DNA from: Dehalococcoidia bacterium
GTDB lineage: Bacteria; Chloroflexota; Dehalococcoidia; SAR202; UBA11138
Assembly (NCBI GenBank): GCA_012270625.1
Contig: JAAXHZ010000040.1
Span: forward strand, 4,187 to 15,879
Reading direction: 5' to 3'
DNA: 11,693 nt
Below are positions 1 through 7,221 of this stretch, piece after piece (the first letter of the stretch is position 1; the number at the start of each line of letters is the position of its first letter). The translations under genes were made by a program, and so were the position numbers. A model generated the notes under the pieces. It ran no database searches. It was not told where the DNA came from and saw nothing but the letters and a program-made list of their open reading frames with translations.

Positions 1-74
1 CACTCGCAAGGGTGTGGGAAAATAGGCCACTGCCAGGGTTTTCTTAGCCTCACGTCATGTTCGAGTCCGCTCAT
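1..74 (-). CDS. Possible 5' end of a divergent gene (partial, uncertain)
   Basis: On the minus strand an ATG at 74-72 opens a 24-codon frame that runs without a stop off the left edge of the window. A purine-rich GAAGGG lies about 8 nt upstream of this ATG and could serve as a ribosome binding site. The predicted start is MSGLEHDVRLRKPWQWPIF and matches no family I recognise. So short an open run can arise by chance, and no clear minus-strand promoter is visible. It is listed only because the space left of rpsA is otherwise unexplained. Confidence 0.2.
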   Translation of the reverse strand, partial: MSGLEHDVRLRKPWQWPIFPHPCE

Positions 75-121
75 CCCCTGGTCCCTTCGACTTACCTGCG
101 CTGGGCGCTGTACGCTCCGAT

Positions 122-201
122 ATGGGTTTTCAGCCCATTCCCACCGTGATACAATCACGTCACTTTACTATACAAAAGGGGGAAAGTCGGGGCGGCGACT
201 T
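122..201. other. Cluster of three small inverted repeats upstream of rpsA
   Basis: Three dyads lie in the non-coding stretch 75-261. The first is ATGGGT/GCCCAT at 122-138, with one G-T pair and a 5-nt loop. The second is CGTGAT-aca-ATCACG at 145-159, a perfect 15-bp operator-like palindrome. The third is AAGTCG/CGACTT at 184-201 with a 6-nt loop. The middle dyad covers a TACAAT hexamer (150-155) that has TTTTCA (127-132) 17 bp upstream, so it could be a regulated second promoter. None is followed by a T-run, and none matches a regulator motif I can name. Any function is inference. Confidence 0.3.
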
Positions 202-261
202 CTACCATGTACTCACCGACGAGATGCCCGCATGACGGCGTTTTGTGCGATGAACGCGGCT

Positions 262-290
262 TTACCAGTCGGAAATCATTACCCTATAAT
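262..290 (+). promoter_or_regulatory. Sigma-70-type promoter for rpsA
   Basis: A perfect -10 hexamer TATAAT is at 285-290. A TTACCA -35 element (4 of 6 matches to TTGACA) is at 262-267, giving the ideal 17-bp spacer. Transcription would start near 297, leaving a leader of about 29 nt before the rpsA ATG at 326. The elements are read directly from sequence; the start point is inferred. Confidence 0.65.
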
Positions 291-325
291 GACCCTACCT
301 GACTCTTTACCGGAAAGTTGAACGA

Positions 326-1498
326 ATGACTACTGAACAAGAGCGAGAGCAAGTGGCTGCTGAAGAAGATATGGGCCAGCTGCTCGATCAGATGATGGGG
401 GAGATCAAGAACGTCCGCAGGGGCGACGTCGTAGAGGGCGTCGTCATGAGAGCGGATACCTCCGACGGCCTGTTTGTCAATATCGGACAGAAAGCCGAAG
501 CCCACGTGCCCGCCAACGAGATGCGCACCATAGACTCGACTGACATCGAGGGACTGGTAGGCGGCTCGATAATCGCAATGGTAGTGCGTCCTGAGTCGGG
601 CGATAACCCGGCAATCCTGTCCGTGGACAGGGCTATCGGTGAACAGGGCTGGCGATACCTTGAGAAGGCTATGGACGCCGGCGAGGTTATCGAAGGCCAG
701 ATCGCCGGTTTCAACAGGGGCGGCTCAATCGTTGAAGTCGAGGGCGTCCAGGGCTTCGTTCCAATGTCTCAGCTGGTGTCGGTGCCGCGCGAGCGCTTCC
801 GGATCTACCAGGACAGCGGCGAAGGCATGTCGGCAGAGGAGCAGGAGAGCATACAGGAGGCCCAGGACGCGGAAATCGGTCGTCAGATTCCGATGAAGGT
901 CCTCGAAGTCAATCGCAGCCGCAATCGCGCGATCTTCTCCGAGCGACAGGCCGTGCAGGAGTCGCGCGACGCGCGCAAAGCCAAGCTCATCGAAGAGCTG
1001 GAAGAGGGTCAGATTAGAAATGGCACCGTGACCGGCATTAGCAGCTTCGGCGCGTTTGTCGATATCGGTGGCGCTGATGGTCTTATCCACATTTCAGAGC
1101 TGTCGTGGAGCATGGTCAACTCTCCTGAAGAGGTCGTAAGCGTCGGCCAGAAGGTTGACGTTTACGTGCTCCGGGTGGACGCTGAAAACATGAAGATCGC
1201 ACTGAGTCTCAGACGGCTCCAGCCCGAGCCATGGGAGACAATCCATGAGCGACACAACATCGGCGACATCGTAAACGCTACCGTGACTAAGCTGACCAAC
1301 TTTGGCGCCTTTGCTCGAGTGGAGGACTCCATCGAAGGCCTGATTCACATATCCGAACTCTCAGCAAGGATGATAAACCACCCTCGGGAAGTTGTGCGAG
1401 AAGGCGAACAGGTCGAGGTCAAGATTCTGCGCATAGAACCCGAACGCAGAAGACTTGGGCTCAGCCTCAAGCAGGCGAGCGAAGAGCGCTTCTTCTAG
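326..1498 (+). CDS. rpsA: 30S ribosomal protein S1 (four S1 domains)
   Basis: This encodes ribosomal protein S1, the RNA-binding protein that helps bring mRNA to the 30S subunit. The 390-residue product has four S1 (OB-fold) domains at roughly residues 32-103, 118-207, 228-297 and 312-384. The last two carry the classic pattern of a G-x-V segment, then SFGAFV or NFGAFA, then GLIHISELS. Domain 2 contains an acidic insert (about 161-186). Four domains is the shorter form seen in several Gram-positive-type and related phyla; E. coli S1 has six domains and about 557 residues, with ribosome docking by the first two. The ATG at 326 is preceded by GGAAAG with about 9 nt spacing and sits just downstream of a good promoter. 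clpC follows after 53 nt with no clear terminator between, so read-through is possible. A non-ribosomal multi-S1 RNA-binding protein is the only real alternative. Confidence 0.9.
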   Translation: MTTEQEREQVAAEEDMGQLLDQMMGEIKNVRRGDVVEGVVMRADTSDGLFVNIGQKAEAHVPANEMRTIDSTDIEGLVGGSIIAMVVRPESGDNPAILSVDRAIGEQGWRYLEKAMDAGEVIEGQIAGFNRGGSIVEVEGVQGFVPMSQLVSVPRERFRIYQDSGEGMSAEEQESIQEAQDAEIGRQIPMKVLEVNRSRNRAIFSERQAVQESRDARKAKLIEELEEGQIRNGTVTGISSFGAFVDIGGADGLIHISELSWSMVNSPEEVVSVGQKVDVYVLRVDAENMKIALSLRRLQPEPWETIHERHNIGDIVNATVTKLTNFGAFARVEDSIEGLIHISELSARMINHPREVVREGEQVEVKILRIEPERRRLGLSLKQASEERFF

Positions 1499-1551
1499 TC
1501 CTTCCTTCAGCCTTTTCGCCGATCTGACTTTCCGACGAGGAGACGCTTCCA

Positions 1552-4029
1552 ATGGCCAGCAGGTTTGAGAAATTCTCGGAAAAGGCGCGAAGAGTCCTTT
1601 CCCTGGCGCAAGAAGAAGCACAACGCTTCAACCACACCTATATCGGCACCGAGCACATCCTTCTCGGCCTTGTTCGCGAGACCGAAGGGGTCGCGGCCAA
1701 GGTGCTTAACAACCTCGGTGTAGAGCTCACCAAGGTCCGCTCCGCTGTCGAGTTCATCATCGGCAGGGGAGAGCGCACACCGTCCGGCGAGATCGGACTT
1801 ACCCCAAGGGCCAAGAAGGTGATCGAGCTGGCCGTCGATGAGGCGCGCAGACTCAACCACAACTACATCGGCACCGAACACCTCCTGATCGGCCTGATGC
1901 GAGAAGGCGAAGGCGTTCCCGCTGGAGTCCTGGAGAGTCTCGGTGTGACTCTGGACAAGATTCGCGCCGAAACGAGCCGGATACTCAGCCAGAACGTTCA
2001 GCAGTCCCAGAGCAGCGGCAGTGGGAGATCGTCCTCTCGCACGCCAACCTTGGATCAGCTAGGCATAGACCTGACACAGGCGGCGCGCTCAGGAAAACTG
2101 GATGAAACGGTCGGGCGAGAGCAGGAGATCCAGCGCGTCACTCAGATACTCAGCCGCAGGACGAAGAACAACCCCGTGCTGGTCGGCGAACCGGGCGTCG
2201 GCAAGACCGCCATCGTCGAGGCGCTCGCGCATCGGATAGCGAGCAACGAAGTTCCGAGCACGCTTCAAGGCAGACGACTTGTGACCCTTGACATGGGCGC
2301 GCTCGTGGCAGGCACCAAGTACAGAGGTGAGTTCGAGGAGCGCCTGAAGAAGGTAGTCGAAGAGATCCGCAACGCGGGCAACTGCGTCCTGTTTATAGAC
2401 GAAGTCCATACTATGGTCGGCGCCGGAGCCGCAGAGGGCGCCGTGGACGCCGCCAACATACTGAAACCTTCACTCGCTCGAGGTGAGCTCCAGACCATCG
2501 GCGCCACCACCCTCGACGACTACCGCAAGTATGTCGAACGCGACCCCGCGCTCGAAAGGCGCTTCCAGCCGGTCAGGGTGGAAGAGCCAACCACCGAGGA
2601 GACGGTTGACATCCTGCGCGGCATCAAAAAGCACTATGAAGAACACCACCAGCTGACGATTACAGATGAGGCGATTCAGCAGGCTGCGGTTCTCGCCTCC
2701 AGGTATATCTCCGACCGCTTCCTGCCTGACAAGGCAATCGACCTGATCGACGAGGCGTCTTCCCGTGTTCGGATCAACTTCAGCACGGCGCCACTCTCTG
2801 TCCTGGAAGTGACGAAGATGCTCGAGAGCGTTCGCAAAGAGAAGGACGAGGCGATCGCGGGCAGGCAATATGAGTACGCCGCTGAGCTCAGAGACAGAGA
2901 GGCGAGCATATCCGAAAAGCTTCAGGAGCTCGAACAGTCTTGGAAAGACGAACAGGATGCCGAGAGCCCTGTCGTTACCGAGGAAGACATAGCCGAAGTC
3001 GTAAGCATGTGGACGTCGATCCCGGTAACCCGACTGGCGGCAACCGAGACCGAGAGACTCATTAACATGGAGGACGTCCTCCACGAGAAGGTAATCGGCC
3101 AGGACGAGCCTATTACCATGGTCTCAAAGGCTGTCCGCCGCGGGCGCGCCGGTCTCAAGAATCCGAGACGCCCCACCGGCATCTTCATGTTCCTTGGACC
3201 TACTGGCGTGGGCAAGACGCTGCTGGTCCGAAAGCTCGCGGAGTTTCTGTTCGGCTCGGAGGACGCCCTCATCAGGATCGACATGTCCGAGTTCATGGAG
3301 CGACACTCGGTCGCCCGGCTCGTTGGCGCGCCTCCCGGATACATCGGCTACGACGACGGCGGCCAGCTCACTGAGGCTGTCAGACGCAAGTCGTACTGCG
3401 TCATCCTTCTCGACGAGATCGAGAAGGCGCATCCTGAAGTCTTCAACATCCTGCTCCAGATATTCGATGACGGGCACCTCACCGACTCCAAGGGTCGCCA
3501 GGTTGACTTCCGAAACACCATTATCGCTATGACCTCGAACATAGGCTCCGACCTCATCAGGCAGGACCGCTCTATCGGTTTCGCCGCCAGGTCAGGGCTC
3601 GGTCAGACTGAGTCTGAGGCATACGAGCGCATGAAGACCAACGTGCTCGATGAAGTAAAGCGGTTCTTCAGACCTGAGTTCCTCAACAGAATCGACGGCA
3701 CCGTGGTGTTCCACTCCCTAAACCGCGAACACATGCACCAGATCATTCCAATCGAGTTGAAGGACGTTACATCGAACCTGATCGAGAAGGGAATAGACCT
3801 CGTGGTTACCGATGCGGCCAAGGACTGGCTCGTCGAGAAGGGGTACGATCCCATCTTCGGAGCCAGACCCCTCCGCAGAGTCATCCAGGACCACGTAGAA
3901 GACAAACTCTCGGACGCGATCCTGGGTGGCGAGCTGGGGCCTGCCGATACCGCAATCATCGATGTCGATGATGAAGACGGACTGGTTGTGCGATCAGAAT
4001 CGCCTTTCTCAGTAGCGTCATCGACTTAA
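1552..4029 (+). CDS. clpC: ATP-dependent Clp protease ATPase subunit ClpC
   Basis: This is an HSP100/ClpC AAA+ unfoldase that threads substrates into the ClpP protease in the cytoplasm. The 825-residue protein has all expected parts. Two Clp-N repeats lie at about 5-65 and 80-142, each with a YIGTEH motif. The D1 ATPase has Walker A GEPGVGKT (212-219), Walker B with D283/E284 and pore loop KYRG (257-260). A UVR-type middle segment follows at about 427-460. The D2 ATPase has Walker A GPTGVGKT (549-556), Walker B with D621/E622, pore loop GYIGY (596-600) and arginine-finger motif NRID (712-715). The SIGF tetrapeptide (674-677) fits the IG-F ClpP-docking loop, and the UVR segment separates ClpC from ClpA/ClpB. 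The start has GAGGAG 9 nt upstream. No ctsR, mcsA or mcsB lies beside it, and I see no CtsR-type direct heptamer repeat upstream, so control probably differs from that in Bacillus. Confidence 0.97.
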   Translation: MASRFEKFSEKARRVLSLAQEEAQRFNHTYIGTEHILLGLVRETEGVAAKVLNNLGVELTKVRSAVEFIIGRGERTPSGEIGLTPRAKKVIELAVDEARRLNHNYIGTEHLLIGLMREGEGVPAGVLESLGVTLDKIRAETSRILSQNVQQSQSSGSGRSSSRTPTLDQLGIDLTQAARSGKLDETVGREQEIQRVTQILSRRTKNNPVLVGEPGVGKTAIVEALAHRIASNEVPSTLQGRRLVTLDMGALVAGTKYRGEFEERLKKVVEEIRNAGNCVLFIDEVHTMVGAGAAEGAVDAANILKPSLARGELQTIGATTLDDYRKYVERDPALERRFQPVRVEEPTTEETVDILRGIKKHYEEHHQLTITDEAIQQAAVLASRYISDRFLPDKAIDLIDEASSRVRINFSTAPLSVLEVTKMLESVRKEKDEAIAGRQYEYAAELRDREASISEKLQELEQSWKDEQDAESPVVTEEDIAEVVSMWTSIPVTRLAATETERLINMEDVLHEKVIGQDEPITMVSKAVRRGRAGLKNPRRPTGIFMFLGPTGVGKTLLVRKLAEFLFGSEDALIRIDMSEFMERHSVARLVGAPPGYIGYDDGGQLTEAVRRKSYCVILLDEIEKAHPEVFNILLQIFDDGHLTDSKGRQVDFRNTIIAMTSNIGSDLIRQDRSIGFAARSGLGQTESEAYERMKTNVLDEVKRFFRPEFLNRIDGTVVFHSLNREHMHQIIPIELKDVTSNLIEKGIDLVVTDAAKDWLVEKGYDPIFGARPLRRVIQDHVEDKLSDAILGGELGPADTAIIDVDDEDGLVVRSESPFSVASST

Positions 4030-4052
4030 CTCCGGCTGCACTCGAAATCAAC

Positions 4053-4086
4053 TGAAGGTCTGGGCGAGTATCCGTCCAGACCTTCA
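4053..4086 (+). terminator. Long perfect hairpin between clpC and radA
   Basis: An 11-bp perfect inverted repeat, TGAAGGTCTGG (4053-4063) with CCAGACCTTCA (4076-4086), can extend inward by G-T, C-G and G-C pairs to a 14-bp stem with a 6-nt loop. It begins 24 nt after the clpC stop and ends 16 nt before the radA ATG. No U-tract follows, so it is not a textbook intrinsic terminator. It may be a Rho-assisted terminator, an mRNA-stability or processing stem, or a partial attenuator that lowers radA expression relative to clpC. Confidence 0.45.
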
Positions 4087-4102
4087 CTGTGTTCAGGGAC
4101 CA

Positions 4103-5494
4103 ATGGCCAGAAAAGCCAGATCCACTTTCGTATGCTCTGCCTGTGGCAGCGAGTCGCCTCGGTGGGAGGGCCGTTGTCCGCATTGCGGCGACTGGAATAC
4201 GCTGAACGAGGCTGCGCCCACGGTCGGCCCCAAACGCGGATCGTGGGCCGGGCAGGTGGCGAGCGAGCCGGTGCGTCTCCGTGAAGTGAGAATTGAAGAT
4301 CACCCGCGAACGACGTTCGAGTCATCCGAAGTCAATCGCGTCCTCGGTGGAGGACTGGTTCCCGGATCAGTGACCCTGGTGGCGGGCGATCCTGGTATCG
4401 GCAAGTCCACGTTGCTTCTGGCCGCCGCCGCTGACGCCGCCGGTCAGGCTCCGGTACTGTACGTCACCGGCGAAGAGTCCGCGGCGCAGGTCAAGCTGCG
4501 GGCGGATCGTCTCGGCATCGATGCTCCTGAGCTGTTCCTGCTTCCCGCTACCGGTCTCTCTGAAATCATGACGCGCATGGACGAGATGAAGCCATGTCTA
4601 GTCGTCATAGATTCGATCCAGACGGTGTTCGATGAGGACTTGCCGTCAGAGGCGGGAAGCATGGCGCAGATCAGAGAGTGCGCGCGCCGCCTTACGCAGT
4701 GGGCCAAGACCTCCGGCACTTCCGTGGTAATGACCGGACACGTGACCAAGGGTGGAGAGATAGCTGGTCCGAGAGTCCTCGAGCATGTAGTCGATGTAGT
4801 CCTCTACTTGGAGGGCGACCCTGTGAGCTCCTTTAGACTTCTCAGATCCGTGAAGAATCGATTTGGGTCCACTAACGAAGTGGGTGTATTCGAAATGACC
4901 GAGGCGGGCCTGAGAGATGTGAAGGACCCGTCGGCCCGGCTTCTGTCCCACCACACTGAAGGGTCTGTCGGCTCTGTGATAGTCCCAGCTATTGAGGGCA
5001 CGCGCCCGATCCTCGTGGAGCTCCAGGCGCTGACCAATCCGTCGCTGCTGCCGACGCCGCGCAGGGTCGCGTCAGGTGTGGACTACAATCGGCTGTTACT
5101 TGTCTGCGCCGTGTTGACCCGACGGGCGGGGATATCGCTTTCGAGCCAGGACGTGATCGTGAACGTCACAGGCGGTGTCAGGGTAATCGAGACTGCCGCT
5201 GATCTGGCGATCGCCCTCGCGATCATCTCATCAGTGCGCGATGTGCCGGTCAATCCTGGAACCGCTGTATTCGGCGAGCTGGGTTTGAGCGGTGAGGTCC
5301 GTCCAGTGTCTCAGCCTGACAGGAGAGTCCAGGAGGCTGGACGACTGGGGCTAACCGCTTGTGTTGTTCCCGGTGGCCACTCACTCGAAAGGCCGACACG
5401 GTCGCTAGAGCTGGTGCAGGCCACGACGCTCAGGGAGGCAATCGGCGGTTCGATGTCCAGATCGCGGCCCAAGTCGCCCGTCGGAATTGTCTGA
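4103..5494 (+). CDS. radA: DNA repair protein RadA (Sms), branch-migration ATPase
   Basis: RadA is a RecA-like, DnaB-like hexameric ATPase that processes recombination intermediates and drives branch migration. The 463-residue product starts with a C4 zinc finger (C11, C14, C25, C28). The RecA core has Walker A GDPGIGKST (95-103), Walker B LVVID (166-170) and the RadA signature KNRFG (251-255). A C-terminal Lon-protease-like scaffold domain (about 286-447) includes TGGVRV and GELGLSGEVR. The length is normal for the family. The ATG at 4103 has a short-spaced AGGGA (4095-4099) upstream, and the zinc finger directly after it supports this start. clpC-radA adjacency is well known in Firmicutes. 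larC begins about 20 nt after the stop, suggesting a radA-larC transcription unit. Confidence 0.96.
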   Translation: MARKARSTFVCSACGSESPRWEGRCPHCGDWNTLNEAAPTVGPKRGSWAGQVASEPVRLREVRIEDHPRTTFESSEVNRVLGGGLVPGSVTLVAGDPGIGKSTLLLAAAADAAGQAPVLYVTGEESAAQVKLRADRLGIDAPELFLLPATGLSEIMTRMDEMKPCLVVIDSIQTVFDEDLPSEAGSMAQIRECARRLTQWAKTSGTSVVMTGHVTKGGEIAGPRVLEHVVDVVLYLEGDPVSSFRLLRSVKNRFGSTNEVGVFEMTEAGLRDVKDPSARLLSHHTEGSVGSVIVPAIEGTRPILVELQALTNPSLLPTPRRVASGVDYNRLLLVCAVLTRRAGISLSSQDVIVNVTGGVRVIETAADLAIALAIISSVRDVPVNPGTAVFGELGLSGEVRPVSQPDRRVQEAGRLGLTACVVPGGHSLERPTRSLELVQATTLREAIGGSMSRSRPKSPVGIV

Positions 5495-5514
5495 GTGGAC
5501 AGAGGTGTAATCAG

Positions 5515-6723
5515 CTGAGAGCAGCATATTTCCAGTGCATTGGAGGGGCCAGCGGAGACATGGCCCTCGGCGCAGTAGTTGATGCTGGCGCACCTCTTGA
5601 GATCATCACGGACGCGATGGACGCGATGGGCGTGGTCGGCGTCTCACTTGGCGCCGAACAGTCGCGGCGCGGTGGCGTAACAGGCACGTTCGTGCACGTC
5701 GAGCTGGAAGAGCAGGCCCAAAAGTCCCACGGATTTGACGACTTCATCACTGCCGTACAGTCGTCGCCACTCTCCAGCCGAGTCAAGAACCAATCGACTG
5801 CGATATTCCGGCGGATGGCGGAAGCCGAGGCCAGAGTACACCGTACCTCGGTGGACCACCTGCATCTCCACGAGCTGGGCACTCTCGACACCCTCGTGGA
5901 CGTGGTCGGCAGCGTCGCGGGACTGGAACATCTTGGAGTCGAGCGAGTCTTCGCGTCGCCTTTTCCAATGGGCACAGGCGTTTTCAGAAGCGCTCACGGC
6001 GTCCTCCCCGTGCCATCGCCTGCGACCTCGGCTCTGTTTACGATGGCCGATGCGCCGCTGGTTCCCGCGCCAGGAAATCCCGCGAGGACCGGCGAGATGG
6101 TAACTCCCACCGGCGCCGGTATCATTACGACACTCGCTGAATTTCGGCAGCCCCTCATGGTGATGCAGTCGCACGGCTACGGTCTCGGCTCGAGAGACCC
6201 TGAAGAGTACCCGAATGTGCTGGGATTGTGGGTCGGTGAGGTCGAAGCCGGATCGAAGACAGGCGGTCTCTCTCTATTGGAGACGAACTTGGATGACTCC
6301 ACCGGGGAGGTCCTGGGTTACGTCCATGAGCGTCTTTTCGAGATAGGCGCCAGGGACGTGTGGTTCACTCCGATCCAGATGAAGAAAAACAGGCCCGCGA
6401 CTATGCTGTGCGCCATCGTGGACGAGCGTACTGAGAGGCAGGCCGTCGATCTGGTCATGCGTGAAACGACCACGCTTGGTGTCAGGGTGCGGCCCATCGA
6501 AAGGTACGAGGCGAAACGTGAGACGCGGACGATCGAGACTCCACTCGGTCCGGCCGGGGTAAAGTTGAAGATCCTGGACGGCCAGACGATTGCTGTCAGT
6601 CCGGAGTACGAGGACTGTCGCAGGATCGCCGCTAAGACCGGTCTCTCCCTGAACGAGGTGTTCCGCTCGGTTCAGCGCAGCGCGGAAGACGTGCTATTGA
6701 CCTCAAAACCAACCCTGCCGTAA
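5515..6723 (+). CDS. larC: LarC, nickel-pincer cofactor nickel chelatase (DUF111), CTG start proposed
   Basis: LarC inserts nickel into pyridinium-3,5-bisthiocarboxylic acid mononucleotide, using CTP, to complete the cofactor of lactate racemase and related enzymes. From the proposed start the product has 402 residues, close to the family norm. The N-terminus reads (M)RAAYFQCIGGASGDMALG and aligns with the usual M-(R/K)-x-x-YFDCFSG-x-SGDM opening. Next come a His-rich segment VDHLHLHELG (113-122), then TNLDD (257-261) and IQMKKNRP (287-294) of the C-terminal half. No ATG, GTG or TTG is in frame between the radA stop and the GDM methionine (5560). CTG at 5515 has AGAGGTG 7 nt upstream and places the initiator exactly where the family Met lies. 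The in-frame ATG at 5359 sits deep inside radA and is unlikely. Unlike the frameshifted larC1/larC2 of Lactiplantibacillus, this is one continuous frame. No larA, larB or larE is nearby. Confidence 0.88.
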   Translation: MRAAYFQCIGGASGDMALGAVVDAGAPLEIITDAMDAMGVVGVSLGAEQSRRGGVTGTFVHVELEEQAQKSHGFDDFITAVQSSPLSSRVKNQSTAIFRRMAEAEARVHRTSVDHLHLHELGTLDTLVDVVGSVAGLEHLGVERVFASPFPMGTGVFRSAHGVLPVPSPATSALFTMADAPLVPAPGNPARTGEMVTPTGAGIITTLAEFRQPLMVMQSHGYGLGSRDPEEYPNVLGLWVGEVEAGSKTGGLSLLETNLDDSTGEVLGYVHERLFEIGARDVWFTPIQMKKNRPATMLCAIVDERTERQAVDLVMRETTTLGVRVRPIERYEAKRETRTIETPLGPAGVKLKILDGQTIAVSPEYEDCRRIAAKTGLSLNEVFRSVQRSAEDVLLTSKPTLP

Positions 6724-6726
6724 AGT
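6697..6726 (+). promoter_or_regulatory. Probable promoter for tRNA-Thr(UGU)
   Basis: A strong -35 TTGACC (6697-6702, 5 of 6) is followed after 18 bp by TAAAGT (6721-6726, 4 of 6). Transcription would begin near 6733, about 15 nt before the tRNA. The promoter overlaps the last codons and stop of larC. Confidence 0.5.
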
Positions 6727-6747
6727 CATACTAAGCGGTTAGCGCGG

Positions 6748-6821
6748 GCCCTAGTGGCGCAATTGGCAGCGCACCCGACTTGTAATCGGGAGGTTGGTGG
6801 GTTCGAATCCCCCCTGGGGCT
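6748..6821 (+). tRNA. tRNA-Thr (anticodon UGU)
   Basis: The cloverleaf folds well. The acceptor stem is GCCCTAG with CTGGGGC (one G-U pair). The D-stem is GCGC/GCGC around AATTGGCA. The anticodon stem is CCCGA/TCGGG with loop CTTGTAA, giving anticodon TGT at 6781-6783, which reads ACA. The T-loop is TTCGAAT. The T-stem GTGGG/CCCCC appears to have one U-C mismatch. The discriminator is T (6821) and CCA is not encoded, so it must be added after transcription. Confidence 0.93.
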
Positions 6822-6999
6822 CTCCGCGCACTCATCTGCTGCTTCTAGAAAATTGCGCAAGTCCCCGATGTGTCGTCAGTAGGGTGGCTCGGGAAAGCTC
6901 TCGCTTCTAAATCCTCTCCACTCACTCCTCGAAAATCGCACTGTCACCTTTTCTTGGATTGGTCAAGTTCGCTATGCTAAACTACTTGGCAATAGCCGT
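6822..6999. other. Non-coding gap between tRNA-Thr(UGU) and tRNA-Tyr
   Basis: This 178-nt stretch has no open frame with a plausible start and no T-tailed terminator. Two short palindromes, TTCTAGAA (6843-6850) and TTGCGCAA (6853-6860), lie 2 bp apart; their role is unknown. The right end carries a possible promoter for the next tRNA. Confidence 0.4.
6954..6983 (+). promoter_or_regulatory. Possible promoter for tRNA-Tyr/tRNA-Thr/tuf
   Basis: A TAAACT -10 (6978-6983) is preceded by TGC, fitting an extended -10 (TGn). A weak TTGGAT -35 (6954-6959) lies 18 bp upstream. The start would be near 6990, about 10 nt before tRNA-Tyr. An overlapping TATGCT (6973-6978) is an alternative -10. A promoter is expected here, but the match is modest. 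Confidence 0.35.
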
Positions 7000-7087
7000 G
7001 GACGGGTGGGTGAGTGGTTAATACCACCAGACTGTAAATCTGGCGCTCGGAAGGGCTACGGGGGTTCGAATCCCTCCCCGTCCACCA
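7000..7087 (+). tRNA. tRNA-Tyr (anticodon GUA)
   Basis: A class II tRNA with a 16-nt variable arm, as expected for bacterial tRNA-Tyr. The acceptor is GGACGGG/CCCGTCC and the D-stem is GGTG/TACC. The anticodon stem CCAGA/TCTGG has loop CTGTAAA, giving GTA at 7034-7036. The T-stem is GGGGG/CCCTC with loop TTCGAAT. The discriminator A (7084) is followed by an encoded CCA (7085-7087). Confidence 0.96.
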
Positions 7088-7123
7088 CCCCAAAAAGGTT
7101 TCAGATCGTCAAATAAGGACCGG

Positions 7124-7199
7124 GCCCACATAGCTCAGGAGGTAGAGCGCGTTCTTGGTAAGAACGAGGTCAGCAGTTCGAGTCTGCTTGTGGGCTCCA
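7124..7199 (+). tRNA. tRNA-Thr (anticodon GGU)
   Basis: A complete cloverleaf. The acceptor is GCCCACA/TGTGGGC, the D-stem GCTC/GAGC and the anticodon stem CGTTC/GAACG with loop TTGGTAA, giving GGT at 7157-7159 (reads ACC and ACU). The T-stem is AGCAG/CTGCT with loop TTCGAGT. The discriminator is T (7196), followed by an encoded CCA. It ends only 22 nt before the tuf ATG, so the two are almost certainly cotranscribed and separated by tRNA processing. Confidence 0.97.
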
Positions 7200-7221
7200 G
7201 ACAACGGAGGAAAGAGGATTA

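Noticed and set aside
54..75. TTCGAGT at 60-66 looks like a tRNA T-loop
   Set aside because: The flanking bases (TCATG and CCGCT) do not pair as a T-stem and no acceptor or anticodon arm can be built around it.
207..302. A 31-codon plus-strand ORF starting MYSPTRCPHDG, ahead of rpsA
   Set aside because: It has no ribosome binding site, the rpsA promoter lies inside it, and it resembles no family. It is best taken as chance.
1480..1520. Short GAAG/CTTC stem at the rpsA stop as a terminator
   Set aside because: Only 4 bp pair and the following T-rich stretch is interrupted; too weak to call.
2470..3084. 204-codon minus-strand ORF inside clpC
   Set aside because: It lies wholly within the conserved ClpC coding region on the other strand and has no supporting signals.
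5359..5514. Upstream ATG extending LarC by 52 residues
   Set aside because: It overlaps the end of radA in another frame and adds sequence unlike LarC. The family N-terminus begins at 5515.
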